Assembly: GCF_032362555.1 (NCBI RefSeq) | Contig: NC_083511.1 | Coordinates: forward strand, 1,798,001 to 1,862,000 | Reading direction: 5' to 3' | Length of the DNA stretch: 64,000 nucleotides | Source of the DNA: Amyelois transitella | Lineage: Eukaryota > Arthropoda > Insecta > Lepidoptera > Pyralidae | The notes under the pieces: generated by a model | Database searches by the model: none | What the model saw: only the letters and a program-made list of their open reading frames with translations | What the model was told of the DNA's origin: nothing | Shown: one piece after another, positions 45,081-57,097 of the stretch | Numbering within the stretch: the first letter of the stretch is position 1 | Layout: every line of letters begins with the position of its first letter | Made by a program: the position numbers and the translations under genes

Positions 45081-46146
45081 GGCTCATGTCCAAGGAGAAG
45101 AGGTCACAGCTTGTGTTCTTGTTTTCCACTTCTCTCACAACACAACAGGGACTAACGCATGGAATATCGGAATCATTAATTTTTTTTTATTGATTCCTAT
45201 TTTAAAAACATAAAAAAATAACTACAAAACTGAAGGATTCCTGCGATTGTCAATTATACAAATGTGACCGAAGCCGAAGGAAGAGGCTAGTCAATTTCGT
45301 GAGTCATTATTATAACAGACATGCTCTCATTGATGCATGACCGAGCAGACGACTGCAAAAGTAATCGATATGATTGTATGAAACATTTGAACGATTATAT
45401 CGATAGGCAATTATGTTCATTAGATCGCTCTAACAGATTTGCCAACATGAAAGTAAATTGATGTTTATTTACAAAGATGAGTGAGATTCTCCTGTAAAAA
45501 ATCAAAAATATCTTTGATGGAAGTGATCCTACTAAGGGATAAGCCCGCCTTTGTACTGTACTACTGTTTTTTATTTGTAATGTACTCATTTATTGAACAA
45601 GAAATCATTTACTTACTTAGGTACTTGTCTTTATTGTGCTCAACAATCTTGGTTTCTATGTTAAGGGTATTATACTAAATAAATATATACAGGACAAATT
45701 ACACAGATTGAGTTAGCCCCGAAGTAAGTTCGAGACTTGTGTTGCGAGATACTAACTCAACGATAGTATATCTATACATATAATAAAATAGTAAAAATAT
45801 TTTGTCTGTACATTTAGTATTTTTGACTGAAATGGATAGAGGGACACTTAAAATGAATAATAGAAAGCAAAAAAATTTTTTTTTAATTTCTTGTCTGTCT
45901 GTATGTATGATCACGATTATCTCCGAAAGTACTGAACCGATTTACTTCAAACTTTCACCAATTGCTTTGTTTTAACTCAGAAGAACATTTAAAGTTTGTT
46001 TCATCAAAATCGGTTCACTAAAAAAAAAGTTATCAACATTTGAATGAACTCAAGGCATGAGTTTGCCTGCAAATAAGTTACGAAATTTAAAATTCAACGT
46101 CATTTATCATTATACGACAGCATTACACCTATAACATATAAATATA
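45081..46146. other. AT-rich DNA with a transposon fragment
   Basis: 45890-46060 has the 'gattatctccgaaagtactg' and 'catcaaaatcggttcac' segments typical of insect non-LTR/Helitron 3' regions. Nothing else was recognised. Confidence 0.4.
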
Positions 46147-46330
46147 AGTGAAAGGCGACTAAGGGATATGCTTACAAACTTGGGATTCGTTTTTAAGCGA
46201 TGGGCGAGCAACCTATCACTATTTGAATCTCAATTCTATCATTAAGCAAAATAGCTGAACGTGGCAGTCTTTTCAAGCCTGTTGGCTCTGTCTACCCCGC
46301 AAGGGATATAGACGTGACCATATGTATGTA
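46147..46330 (+). mobile_element. SINE-like retroposon, head-truncated
   Basis: Forward copy from 'aaaggcgactaagggatatg' to 'ccccgcaagggatatagacg' and a short TATG tail. A second, unrelated SINE begins less than 30 bp later. Confidence 0.82.
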
Positions 46331-46358
46331 GTCTACTGTAATTTCGACACCACCGCAA

Positions 46359-46460
46359 CGGCTTCGATGGTCCAGTGGTTAGCGCGTGAGACTGTGAAGT
46401 TGACGGTCCAAGTTCGAGTCCCAACAAAAACAAGATATGAATTAATATTTATTAAAAATA
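46359..46460 (+). mobile_element. tRNA-derived SINE
   Basis: A pol III A box (tggtccagtgg) and B box (agttcgagtcc) are spaced as in a tRNA, but the sequence lacks a tRNA acceptor stem and runs into an AT-rich tail. The body is tRNA-like, so it is a SINE head and not a tRNA gene. Confidence 0.7.
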
Positions 46461-46565
46461 TTTTTTTTTTGTGTTGTTTGAGTATATTGTTTTATTAAAA
46501 AAAACTGAAAATCAAAATACTACATATAATAAAACGGTAATAATATTTTGTCTGTTTATTTAATA

Positions 46566-47581
46566 CTAGCTGTGCCCGCGACTTCGTCCGCGTGGAATAG
46601 TTATTTTGGGCATCATATTTATTTTTGCAAACATCCTCCTCGGCTTTATCAATTACTAGCGGCCCGCCCCGGCTTCGCACGGGTGGACATATTTTTCTAT
46701 CTGAAAACTAATTTATTTCATAACAAATTTATGCCTATGTCACTTTTGAAGGTCTATTCTATATCTGTGCCAAATTTTATCAAAATCGGACCAGTAGTTT
46801 TTGAGTTTATTCCACACAAACATACAAAAATACAAATCTTTCCTCTTTATTATTAGTGTGGATAGCTGCTAATTGTTATGTGACTTGGCGACGACTTGGC
46901 CCACATCATTACCCGCGACCGAACGGAGACCGTATATATGCGTTTAGGGTGAGAGGTTGTGCGTTTGTGTGTTTGTTTGTGCAAACCAATGTTAGCATAT
47001 ATCTCCAAAACTACTGGTCCGATTTTAATGCGGTTTTCACTACTGGATTTAGATTTGATTGGTGCATGTTCTTAGATAGGTGTTACGGTTACAAATCACC
47101 AGGAGGCGCTGCAGTATACAATTGTTTACATAAATGAATGTTAGCATGTATCTCCAAAACCACGGGTTCAATTTGAATGCAGTTTTCACTGCCACATACA
47201 AAGGAAGTATTATAAGTAGAATGATACCTGAACATAAAAGTGGTTATTGTAAGTAAACCATAAGAGATAGATATATGCTCTCGCATACATTCTTGTGGCA
47301 AAAAATGAGTACTTCACATCTTAAGTACATTATTTTACTATATCTTTGTTGGTTTGCGCAGCGTTCGCGTGGAAAGCTCGCAGATGGCCTACTCATTCAA
47401 CTTTCACCTGCATTGTTGACGTTTCCCGTAGGAAATCCGGAATAAAATGTAGTCTATAGCCTTCCTCGATAAATAGACTATCTAACAGTGAAAGAATTAT
47501 TCAAATCGGTTCAGTAGTTTCTGAGATTAGCGCGTTTAAACAAACAAACCAAACTCTTCAGCTTTATAATATTAGTATAGA
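46566..47581 (-). mobile_element. Lep1-type Helitron interrupted by nested elements
   Basis: Ends at 'ctagctgtgcccgcgacttc' (46566) and 'tataatattagtatagat' (47581). 46566-46652 and 47229-47581 match the two ends of the intact relative at 34211. The middle (about 46653-47228) is foreign: it starts 'actagcggcccgccccggct' and includes a repeat block ending near 46864 ('attattagtgtggata') plus further repeat copies ('gttagcatatatctccaaaa', '...gtatctccaaaac'). Confidence 0.75.
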
Positions 47582-47702
47582 TTTTGACTGAAACGAATAG
47601 AGATTTTTTTTACATTTTTTGTCTGTTTGTCTGTCTGTATCTGACTGTATGATTAAGATTCAACTCGAACTTTACGCGAACGAAGTCGCGGGCAACAGCT
47701 AG
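47582..47702 (+). mobile_element. Helitron 3' end fragment, opposite orientation
   Basis: Directly follows the minus Helitron and ends 'cgaagtcgcgggcaacagct' plus AG in the plus direction, so two Helitron ends sit back to back. Confidence 0.6.
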
Positions 47703-47737
47703 TTTTATAATAAATACTTACTATAATATATTTTATA

Positions 47738-47852
47738 ATTAATACTAAACATCCAAGACCCAGGCCAATCAGAAAAAGTTATTTTCTCATCATGTCCTGG
47801 CCGGGATTCGAACCCGGAACCTCTGGTGTCTAAAATCGGCGTAGTTGAAAAA
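47738..47852 (-). mobile_element. tRNA-derived SINE
   Basis: On the minus strand a B box (gggttcgaatcccggcc) is followed by 'aggacatgatgag', an 'aactttttctgattggcct' body and 'gggtcttggatg'. This body is also recognisable in the copy at 59948. Confidence 0.7.
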
Positions 47853-48103
47853 AAAAGACATAACAATGACCTAGACCTAAAATTTTTCGAGACTTAAAAA
47901 ATTGGATTTAATCTACCTAACCATATAGAATGAAGAATTCACCTTAACCTATTTAAAGATGCTCAATATCATGCAAAAATGCCTGCGCACGACCCGCCTG
48001 GGTCGTCGGGTTCAATTCTGTAATTGGCTCAATTGCACGCGTCCTTTGAGAGCGTTTCCTCATTAAATTACACCTTACGTCATAAACAAACTTTATTTAC
48101 ATA

Positions 48104-48369
48104 CTAGCTGTGCCCGTGACTTCGTCCGCGTGGTATAGTTATTTTGGGCATCATTGAAGCTCTCAAGGATGAATAATATTCCCCGTTTTTTTCACATATT
48201 CCATTATTTCTTTGCTCCTTATAGTATTAGCGAGTTGTTATACAGCCTAAAGCCTTCCTCGATAAATGGTCTACTCAACGCAAAAATAATTTTTCAATTC
48301 GAAGTAGTAGTTCCGGAGATTAGCGCGTTCAAACAAACAAACTCTTCAGCTTTATAATATTAGTTTAGA
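48104..48369 (-). mobile_element. Lep1-type non-autonomous Helitron, 266 bp
   Basis: Ends 'ctagctgtgcccgtgacttc' at 48104 and 'tataatattagtttagat' at 48370. It has the same short internal structure as the 12347 copy (gcatcattgaagc, gatgaataat). Confidence 0.82.
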
Positions 48370-49143
48370 TGTGTAGGTTATGGAGATAAATCTATCTATC
48401 GTCGATATATTAGTCGTACTAAACTAGTTTTCGTCCGCGGCTCCGCCCGCGTGAAAAGTCACCTATGTCTTTCTCGGTCCTTCACATTATATGTTGATAA
48501 AACCTTTTTTGGTAACTACTCCACACTATAGGTATGTTGGTAAAGTTTCATGGAGATCGGTTTAGTGGTTTTGACGTGAGGATAACACACTTCAACATTT
48601 TTAATATTAAGTAGTATGGACGGATAAATGACACAGACAGACAGACGCGGATGGTGTCCTAAAATTATTAAGAGACTTGTTTCATTTAGTATCCAGTCTT
48701 CGGGTAAAAATATCCGTGATCGTTCCAAGGTATCTGACTTTCTAAGTTAGGTATATACATTAGCTACAATACTAGTTCTGAGTTAGGTTCTCCTTTTTTT
48801 GTTTGAATTCTCACGATATAACGAAACTAAAATTCGCAAAGTTCAAACAGCAGTCACTTCGTGAAAAAGTAAAAATCGGCCAAGAGCGAGTCGGACTCGC
48901 GCACGAAGGTTTCCGAAATATTTATATATTCACGATGTTTATTAGACACTGTTTATTAAAATCGACAAAAAATTGCAAAAAAATATTCTTTTTTGTGTAA
49001 ACGTTTTTTATTTGGTAACCCTTTAACTATTACTTTATTGTTATTTAACTATTTATATTGCAAGGTAATACAAGATACAATTTCCACTACAATATCGTGG
49101 TTACTGAAAGACTTCGGGTTTAACGTCAGAGAGAACGCAACCA
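48370..49143. other. Repeat-derived stretch
   Basis: 48429-48660 ('cgtccgcggctccgcccgcg', 'ggagatcggtttagtggtt', 'acagacagacagacgcgg') resembles the 3' end of an RTE-like element. 48867-48912 ('gagcgagtcggactcgcgca') is a motif common to many lepidopteran repeats. No gene seen. Confidence 0.55.
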
Positions 49144-49429
49144 TTTGTTCCCGGCACCATTACAGTGCCGTGTGGTTCCCGGCACCATTACAAAAAAGAA
49201 TAGGACCACTCCAACTCTTTCCCATGGATGTCGTAAAAAACGACTAAGGGATAGGCTTATAAACTTGGGATTCCTCTTTTAGGCGATGGGCTAGCAACCT
49301 GTCACTATTTGAATCTCAATTCTATCATAAAGCCAAATAGCTGAAGGTGGCCATTTAGTCTTTTCAAGACTGTTGGCTCTGTCTAGCCCGCAAGGGATAT
49401 AGACGTGACCATATGTATGTATGTATGTA
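49144..49429 (+). mobile_element. SINE-like retroposon with exact 11-bp target duplication
   Basis: The insert is bounded by gaacgcaacca at 49133-49143 and 49430-49440, identical. It contains a partly doubled head ('gttcccggcaccattaca' twice), the complete middle and end blocks, and a TATG tail. The perfect duplication shows a young insertion and fixes the element's true ends. Confidence 0.9.
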
Positions 49430-49440
49430 GAACGCAACCA

Positions 49441-50166
49441 GAACAAAGACCATAAAGACAAGTGAACAATAAAACAAGCTAAAAATTATTATCGTAGCCG
49501 TACTGAACTGAAACAGTCAGAGTCTCATTATTTAATGAGAGCGGTGCCGAGTGATGGTGCCCGTTCCAATTAGCTCACTATTTTTTTTTGGCACTTACTA
49601 GGGCGAATAGATTAACCTAGAATTGAGTAAATACCTACAACATGGGTTTGTGGAACATCCACAATGGTGTAAAAGTAAGAGATTTAGAGAAGAAGAGTTA
49701 CCGTTACTATAGGTTTTTTATTAGTTAGTCCATCATTATAAATAACATGCATGTAACGTAAAACTATGTTAAAAAAAAAAAAGATTATATAACTTTGATT
49801 TATTAGTTTTCCTATGCATCTGCCTACTCTAAATCAAGTAATGCACAAAAGTAACTTGTAGATAATGATGTAATTATTGTAAGTAGGTTTTCTCTAAGTA
49901 CGAACAATGATTATTTTCTATTTTGGAATAAGCACCTACGGTCATACTACGCGGCTCAGTTGCCATGACCTGCTTGTAGGAATTGAGGAGAACTCTTCTA
50001 ATATATCTCATTTATATTTGCGAAGCAAAATTGATAGCGTAATGCTTATAATCTTCCTATATAAGAAGTCTTCTCCAAATAAATATCTCGTGAATAAGTT
50101 ATTACCTAGGTGTAAAGAATTGTTACTTTCACACCTATTTTGATAACTTATTTCGTTAAATTTCAG
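49441..50166. other. Intronic or intergenic DNA before the coiled-coil gene
   Basis: No repeat or gene recognised. Runs of T and A near 49580 and 49773; the segment ends at the acceptor ttttcag of the exon at 50167. Confidence 0.4.
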
Positions 50167-50283
50167 AATTGGCTCATCACCCAAAAGAAACTAAGAAAAC
50201 GACAGAAAAGCGATCCGTGCTGAAACAGTACGAGGCCAAAGACCGCGGACGCTCGGGACGTCCCGAACTGTGAACACGAGCCG

Positions 50284-50379
50284 ATGACGTCACAACATGG
50301 CGGCCACCGACACTTCGACCTCCAGCAGCCTCTTATCCTCCGAGGAACCCAAGCGAACCGTCGACGAGGCATTCCTTAA
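50284..50379 (+). promoter_or_regulatory. Overlapping upstream ORF and CRE-like octamer
   Basis: An ATG at 50284, 13 bases before the main start, opens a 31-codon frame out of register that overlaps the main frame and stops at 50377-50379. The palindrome tgacgtca at 50285-50292 is a consensus cAMP-response element. Such an overlapping uORF would reduce translation of the main protein; an effect is inferred, not shown. Confidence 0.5.
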
Positions 50380-53300
50380 CAGACTTAAGTCCCTCGTCGA
50401 AAGGTTAAGACTTGATAATGCAACCTTGAAGAAAGCGCTTGATGTCGAGCGGAGCGAAGTCAGAGCGCTGAAAGCACAACACGAAGGAGCCCTAAGGAAC
50501 TTAAAGACTGAGTACAAAAAGAAAGAGGAATTTTTAGAGAAACAGCTGAGAGTTCCAAAGCCTGATAAAACAAACGAAGATCCACATGTCAATAATAGAT
50601 TAGTGGAATTAAAGAAATTAACAACAGAAATACAGGCGTTAAAATCCGCTAATAAGGGGCTTCAAGAGAAACTCAAGGTAATTTTATTTATTCATTTTAT
50701 AACATAACTTTTGATAGATCCTAATTTCGTCATGAGCTTTCAGATCTTCCAAATGTATTTTGTACTACTTACACACTCGACAATCGACATGTTCTTCATC
50801 CTTTCACAGTAGGCCCAATATTTAAACAAAATCAATTATTTTTTAGAAATCGTATTAAATTAATACTGTTGATTTTCTCGTGGGCTTTTTCCAGAACACT
50901 TCTAATATAAAAACAAAAGAACTAACAAATAATGCGAACAACCAACCATAAAATATTTCTTGAAGGTTTTCAAAACTGAGTGGTCTTATCTCTTTCTCGT
51001 TTCGATATAAGTTTTGGGTAAGTTTGTACTCCTCTGACTTAGACCAGTAATCAAGAATGCCTCCTTGACTCAAGCGATGCAAGATATTGTTCAACTTATC
51101 AAGGTAAGGGCTCCCATATCGAAGACCATAAACTATAAAACACGGTAGTGGACAATCATTGGTTGTGTGGTATACGGGTCTACCGTCATTCCTCATATTT
51201 CTTGGATTTCTGCTAATATATAAGGCTTCAGTTTTCTTAAGCAACAATGCATATTGAAGCAGTCTTTTGTTAATAATTTCTTTAGTTTTCTTGTCATTCA
51301 GAACTTCAATTCTATTTTTCAAAGGCGAAAATTCAGTTTTGCTAAACATTCTGATGTATCTGTTGTGAATCCCGAGGGTTAAGTTAGCGGCCTCTATGTC
51401 GGAACGGCTATTTATTTCTGGTTTGTATCGTGGATATGTAATAGCCGATGTTATGATTCCCTGCAATGAAAAGAAAATCTTTTAGGAAGTAAATTAATAC
51501 AACGATAAAATATTTAATATTATTGTAGTTGCAGAACAAGGAAGTGTCATTTCATTACGAGTGATTGTTATAGCGACACTTTGTAATTGCTTTCTTATAT
51601 AATATAAGTAAGAGAAATAACAGAAATATTTACACTTACATCCATGACGCAATCGATGATTAAGGAATAAATCACAATAATTAAAATCATACTTCTTGAC
51701 ACGAGACCACTGAATTTTATGTCAACAGTTTGCCTTATAAAGCATTTTATTAAAGTCATAATCGTGTCTCCTTTCGACCATTTTTGATTGAATATATTCT
51801 CTTCTACCCCACGAGCTAACATGGAGATTAACATCAATACGATAACATTGATGATGAATATAAAAAAAATCTTGAATGATATCAGTTTCATGATAGTTGT
51901 AAAAACCGATTGTTTTGTTGCCTTTTCGACCAGAAAGCACAGTTCATCATGAAATAGTGGATATGTTGTATCTATATAACCGTAATAAGTGTTTTGAAGA
52001 ATTCGAGACATTAGTTCCATATCAGTAAAGCCGTCCATTAAATCGGCAGTCACTCCAGTAGCCGTTCCATTGTCTAAGAGGTCACCAACGGTATTCCCAT
52101 CTCTAGGTAATAATGGATTGCATGTCGCATTTAATTCTTTTACAACAGTGGCAGTGAGCCTTGAGCTGCAGTCCACTGGTCCAGCTTCATCAGAAATGTA
52201 TATCTTTCGAAACACACTTAGCCGTAACTCGTGGCCAAAGAGATTATTATATCGATTGTACAGAAAACGACTAATGTTGTCCACGTTAGTGATATCAACC
52301 ACTTCATCAGAAAAAGGATTAAATGAATAAACTTTGACACTACCAGACCAAAAAATTACAACTGAATTAGCTACATTCCTACTCCATAGCGATTGGAAAT
52401 GTGTCTTCAAATTATAGAAAAAGTAATTGTCTATTTCAATAGGAACATTAATGACAAATATAACTGCACTCCTTGGTTTGAAAACTCCAGTTCTAACTAA
52501 AGCGTGTATCACGTATTCACTTACATCAATGGATAATGCATCAAATGTTATTACATAAGCTGTCTGACCATGTTTGTCTATTCTTGGCTTAACCTTTGTC
52601 CTGTTATTATCTGGGCATCCATTTAGCAGCAGTACTGGGTATCCATCACCCATATTTTCTGTGTATTTCAGAACTCTGTTTTCAAAGTATGTAAACTCAC
52701 AAAATGTGATAGTAAAGAACCATTGCTTGAACGCTTTGTAGATCTTATTGACAACTTCGTTTGCATATTCGGCCTTTTCGTGTGTTTCATCGTGGTATTT
52801 GAAGACGTTTTGAAATAAAATGCTGGAGGTGTTAATACACGTGGTTCTTTGTAATAATAAAGTTAGAAGAAGGACTAACAGCATCTTAGGTATTATTTGT
52901 AATCGCAGATGTTTTGTCTTCATGACATAGGTATTCCGAAACATTGAAGTTTTGTTTAAGGTGATCGAAAAAGTGCGGTTTATGATCGATCACGAGTTGT
53001 TTTATCTTCTTCGGATGTTCCTGAGCCGCTTTTTTCACACGATACACATATTTTATAGAGGATTATAAGGAGAGACAGTTATTAATTCGCGTGTTTTCAC
53101 TGAAGTTTAAACGCGAACTGCACAGTTACTGCTGTATAGACCTCTAATACGTTAACATCATTAACTTGGGCTCTATCAGCCGGCATTGTTTGCGTATAAA
53201 AACATGTCAATTAGCGGTTGCAAGGAAAACATTGGCATGTCATTTGCCGTTGACATTTTCAAGGTCCGCGGCATGGCAACTATTTCAGTTAAAAATTGGA

Positions 53301-55314
53301 AAGTAATCAACGTTAATTAATTGTCAACAAAGAATAAATTGGACGTATTCATTCGTGTATAATATAAATTTTTGATGTTCGTAGTAGTATTGTAGACCCG
53401 TAGCAAGGTGTGACTTCTACAAAGAAATTTTGTTACAAGTGAATATTTATATGACACCAAGTAGTGAATTTTATGCGCATGCTTTACTTACTTATTTAAA
53501 TGATTACAAATGACCAATTTTTTGGAAGATTTTGCAGATAAAACTCGATATAGCAAGGCGTTTTGATCTTTGGTAGTGACAGTTACTCCACATTACAGAT
53601 ATTGAGGAAACAAATTCTAAAAAATTTGAACTTATAGTGTTGTGACACGCGAAATTCATACGCTTGCGGGTTCTGTTATATTTCCAAATTTAATTTAATG
53701 TTTATCATGAATACACTTTAATGCTGTAAAACCTACATAATACTCGTACTGTATAATAATTATTATAATTTGTCTCATCAGGTTGCGCAGGCGGCGGAGT
53801 GCGCCCGCGCGGCGGAGGTGCGTGCGCAAGCGGCCAAACATGCGGCACTGGAAAACGCCGCGCGAAGGGATGCGCGCGCGCAGTGTCATAAGCTGGTGAG
53901 ATTTAAATAAAGCAAGATGTATTATAGCATAAGAGATGGCTAACTTTTGGTAACTTTCTCTAGAAGGCTGAATCCGTTCAGAAGGGGTTAAGAACTCTCC
54001 GGTGGGGTTGTCTGTCACACAACATCAACATCAAATTGAATTAGCAAAAGGGTTTTATAACTTAAGAGATTATCTTGGAAAAGAAAGCGCTTATTATGAC
54101 CACAACAACAACATAAAATTATATATAACTGACGCCGACGACACCCCAAAAATATTTATTTCTTAGGTAGTTTTTCAGAATTAAATTTTAGTGTTTAACT
54201 TTTGTAAATATACTTACACTTTTCATTTCTTAATACGACAACCGAATTATAAATTCATATGTAGGTATTAGTTCTAATAAAAAACAACAAATTAGTGGGA
54301 TGATCAAATGTAGACTCGGATTTATTTTTGTATAATTTACTACTGTTTGTCATGTGGATGTCACATAAATCTTACCCTCATTTCTGAGGATCAGTTTCGG
54401 ATTAATTTATATTTTGAACTTTCTTCCAGTATCTTTAAGTACCAAAATGGAATGTTGATTTGGAAAATAGGCGTAGGATGATAGTATATTAAGGAAATCA
54501 TCATACTTTAGCCAATTTATCCCGTATATATTTATTTAACATTTATATGTGTTTAGCTACGAAAACAGTATATTTAAGAAATTAAAGTAGAGTTAATGTT
54601 CATTTCTTTTCATGCCCTAGCCGGGATTTTAACCCGGGACCCCCGGTGTCACAGACAAGTTCACTACCGCTGCGCCACACAGGCAGATTAATAGAATAGA
54701 ATTTGCTGATATATACATATATATATAAACGTGTTTAACTAAACTAAAGTTTGCTTTTGAGTAAGCCTGTTGGAAATGTGTGAGCAAATAAACACGTGTG
54801 ATGATCTTGTAAGGAGAATTTAAGGCGCAATATTTTCAGAAGCCTAAAGTTTTGCTTATCAAAGAGTATTTGCTATGAAAATAATTTCAGGGTACCACGA
54901 AGCGAAATTACGAATGCAAAAAACTAAAATTTGTTTAGAATCATGTTTTTGGAGTCACATTTAATCAAAGTGTCACATTTATAATTAGCGTCAATTCGCA
55001 CTGCGTGTTTCAGACAATAATTAAATTTGAATTATAAGTATAAATATTATGTCCTGTATGTGGTCCGCATACAAAAATCACGCTTCTCTCCCGGAGGCAA
55101 AGTCTATAGTTCTTTCCTTGCCACGATCACTGCAAAATTCTGTCGTTTCATTCACAACTGTCACTCGCTTCATGCAAGTTCTCGTAGTACTAATGTTATA
55201 TTTTTAAAAGGCACTTTTTGTTCTCAGCTGGAGGAAATTAAATCGAAAGAGCGGGTGATCATACAACTTAGGCGAGAAGCGGCGCGTGCGGCGGCTTCTC
55301 AGCAAAATGATCAG
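50297..55314 (+). CDS. Coiled-coil protein, JAKMIP-like (5' coding exons)
   Basis: The exon beginning 50167 has 130 bases of leader, with TGA in frame before the ATG at 50297. Coding exons 50297-50677, 53782-53895 and 55228-55314 are phase 0, GT-AG, and give 194 codons so far. After a Ser/Thr-rich start (MAATDTSTSSSLLSSEE), nearly everything is heptad-like: NRLKSLVERLRLDNATLKKA, LKAQHEGALRNLKTEYKKKE, LVELKKLTTEIQALKSANKG, an Ala/Arg-rich helix, and LEEIKSKERVIIQLRREA. The last segment resembles the 'EIKGKDRVIxxLEKEL' part of JAKMIP (Janus kinase and microtubule-interacting) proteins, and the Gln/Leu heptads before it are compatible. A generic coiled-coil protein is the alternative. No stop occurs, so more exons must lie to the right; none was found before 64000. 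The first coding intron hosts an antisense receptor gene. Confidence 0.68.
50855..52944 (-). CDS. Divergent ionotropic receptor (IR family)
   Basis: Two exons, 52944-51640 and 51460-50855 (stop), join phase 0 to give up to 636 residues. Met at 52923 (MKTKHLRLQ) or the later MLLVLLLTLLLQ would give a cleaner signal peptide. The extracellular part (to about residue 345) has several possible N-glycosylation sites. M1 is about KIFFIFIINVIVLMLISMLA. The pore loop and M3 follow (SRSMILIIVIYSLI), and the junction yields GIITSAITYP, in the place of the SYTANLAA gate motif of ionotropic glutamate receptors. The second ligand-binding lobe is in exon 2, and M4 is WLFALFVSSFVFILEVFW. The order signal, lobe S1, M1-P-M3, lobe S2, M4 defines the insect IR family of odour and taste channels. 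It is divergent, so the subfamily is not assigned. The whole gene lies antisense within the first coding intron of the coiled-coil gene. Confidence 0.82.
52945..53781. other. 5' flank of the receptor gene, within the host intron
   Basis: Contains the promoter side of the receptor gene by position. No TATA box or repeat could be assigned; the sequence is not recognisably transposon-derived. Confidence 0.4.
53896..55227. other. Second coding intron of the coiled-coil gene
   Basis: Holds a tRNA-derived SINE (54615-54692) and a fragment (55075-55200) of the dispersed 'cttctctcccggaggcaaag / cttgccacgatcactgc' family also seen at 33865 and 60085. Otherwise AT-rich. Confidence 0.5.
54615..54692 (-). 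mobile_element. tRNA-derived SINE
   Basis: On the minus strand an A box (tggcgcagcggt) and a B box (gggttaaaatcccgg) are about 40 bases apart, preceded by 'ctgcctgtg' and followed by 'ctagggcatga'. The B box has lost TTCGA and there is no acceptor-stem pairing, so this is a SINE and not a functional tRNA gene. Confidence 0.72.
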
Positions 55315-56644
55315 GTATGATTCAATTAATCTCCCTGGAAATGAGAGCTAAGCATTATTTGAGCTTGTATGAGCTTGAAAGAAACTTTATTTAAAAAAAG
55401 AAATGATTAATTTACAATACGAAGGAAAGACTTGTAGTTATTTCAGGGCCAATCAGGCCAAGTCGTAAAAGAATGCGCAGTGTTATGGATTCTTTGTGCC
55501 CGGTAGACTCGAAGCTCTACTTGTTCCAGAAATGCTTTTATGTACCGGCATGGACAAATACATAAAAAAGAGATTGCAAATATATGGTCTTTACTTTTCC
55601 ACTGACAAAATGAAAAAGACAATATTTAAAAAAAGGCATTAGATATAAAGAATCATTTATAAACCCGACCTTTTTGGTCATTCCCAACACAGAGACGTTC
55701 CCCACAGTCTGAACTAAGTGATTCCACCATGATGGATTGTTTCGCATATTGTTCACATTATTTTTGTATAATTAGGATTAGACCGAAATTATAATTTTTA
55801 CGCAAATCTCTCATCGGGTAGACTAAGTAAACAGTTTCGGAAAGAAGAAATAAAAATGAGAATGGTTTCGGCTGATATTGAAAGAATTGTCTAAGTTTTT
55901 CTAAAAATATTTTAAGTGGTAGTTAAAATAATGTAATACTTGTCTTGCTCGGTAAGCCAATAATCATTATTATTCCTCAAACATACTATATTATATTATT
56001 TTAAAAAAACACGTAGTATTACAGAATTTTCGACATGTCCTAAATTTGTATGAAACCCAACACTTGACGTATTATGGCTTCACATTATTACCATATAACA
56101 AAGTAGGCACCTACACAATTTATCAGGGATCAGTATATTTTACGATTACGTAAACCATACTAACGTAAATAAGTATTAACTTATATATGTTTCCTTTGAA
56201 GCTATTATATTTGAGTTGCTTTTCAAATATACGTGAAGAAAAAAATACGAGTATATGTACACAGTTATATGAAAAATAAAAATTAAAAAAAATAATAATA
56301 TAAAAAATGCATTTTCACGACTACCTTTTAATACCAACAGTATCTAGCAAATTTGAATTTAAATAACAGTAGGTATATTGAATTTTAATAAAATAACGCT
56401 CTCCTCTCTTGCATACTAACAACACAATGATTTCCCGCCTTAACACACCTTTTAAGTTTTAAGGAATCTACGAGAATTACACAAGGAACGATCAAGCCAC
56501 ATTTTCAAACTCTAAACCTAGCGGCCTGAGCGTCGACTAGTCAGTCAAAATCTTCTAAAGATGGGATAATTTAACTTGGGATAATAAAAAGGGCACCCAT
56601 TTGTACAACTTTACATTTTAAAACCGTATACTCAAAAGACGATC
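55315..56644. other. Intron or intergenic DNA
   Basis: No exon of the coiled-coil gene and no clear repeat recognised; AT-rich, with A/T homopolymers around 56270-56310. Confidence 0.4.
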
Positions 56645-56846
56645 TTACATACATACATACATATGGTCACGTCTATATCCCTTAATGATAGAATTGAGAT
56701 TCAAATAGTGACAGGTTGCTAGCCCATCGCCTAAAAAAGAATCCCAAGTTTGTAAGCCTATCCCTTAGTCGCCTTATACGACATCCACGGGAAAGAGATG
56801 GAGTGGTCCTAATTTTTTTTGTATTGGTGCCGGGAACCACACGGCA
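56645..56846 (-). mobile_element. SINE-like retroposon with internal deletion
   Basis: Reverse copy. The tail 'acatacatacatatggtcac' and gtctatatccctt jump straight to 'aatgatagaattgagattca', losing the ~60-bp block with 'gggtagacagagccaacag'. The head is complete (ccgggaaccacacggcac). Confidence 0.85.
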
Positions 56847-57097
56847 CACAAAGACGATCTTATTTAACAAATTTGGTATTCCGAAACGAATTTTTTTACA
56901 ACGATGCATGCTGTGTGAACCGCCCCGGGCATAGCTACTCGAGTCGCGTCCGTGCCCCGAGGAATGCCAGATATTTCCACTAAATTATTGCCTTTAGAGA
57001 ACTAAATTAATGTTTCGGACACAGGTGGAGGCTATTAGGGGCATGCATCTAGATTTGATTTAAACTCTCATTCATTATTGAAGAATCTCATTCATTT

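Noticed and set aside
54615-54692. Possible tRNA gene
   Set aside because: Has A- and B-box-like sequences but no paired acceptor stem and a degenerate T-loop; fits a tRNA-derived SINE. The same applies to 46359, 47738 and 59948.
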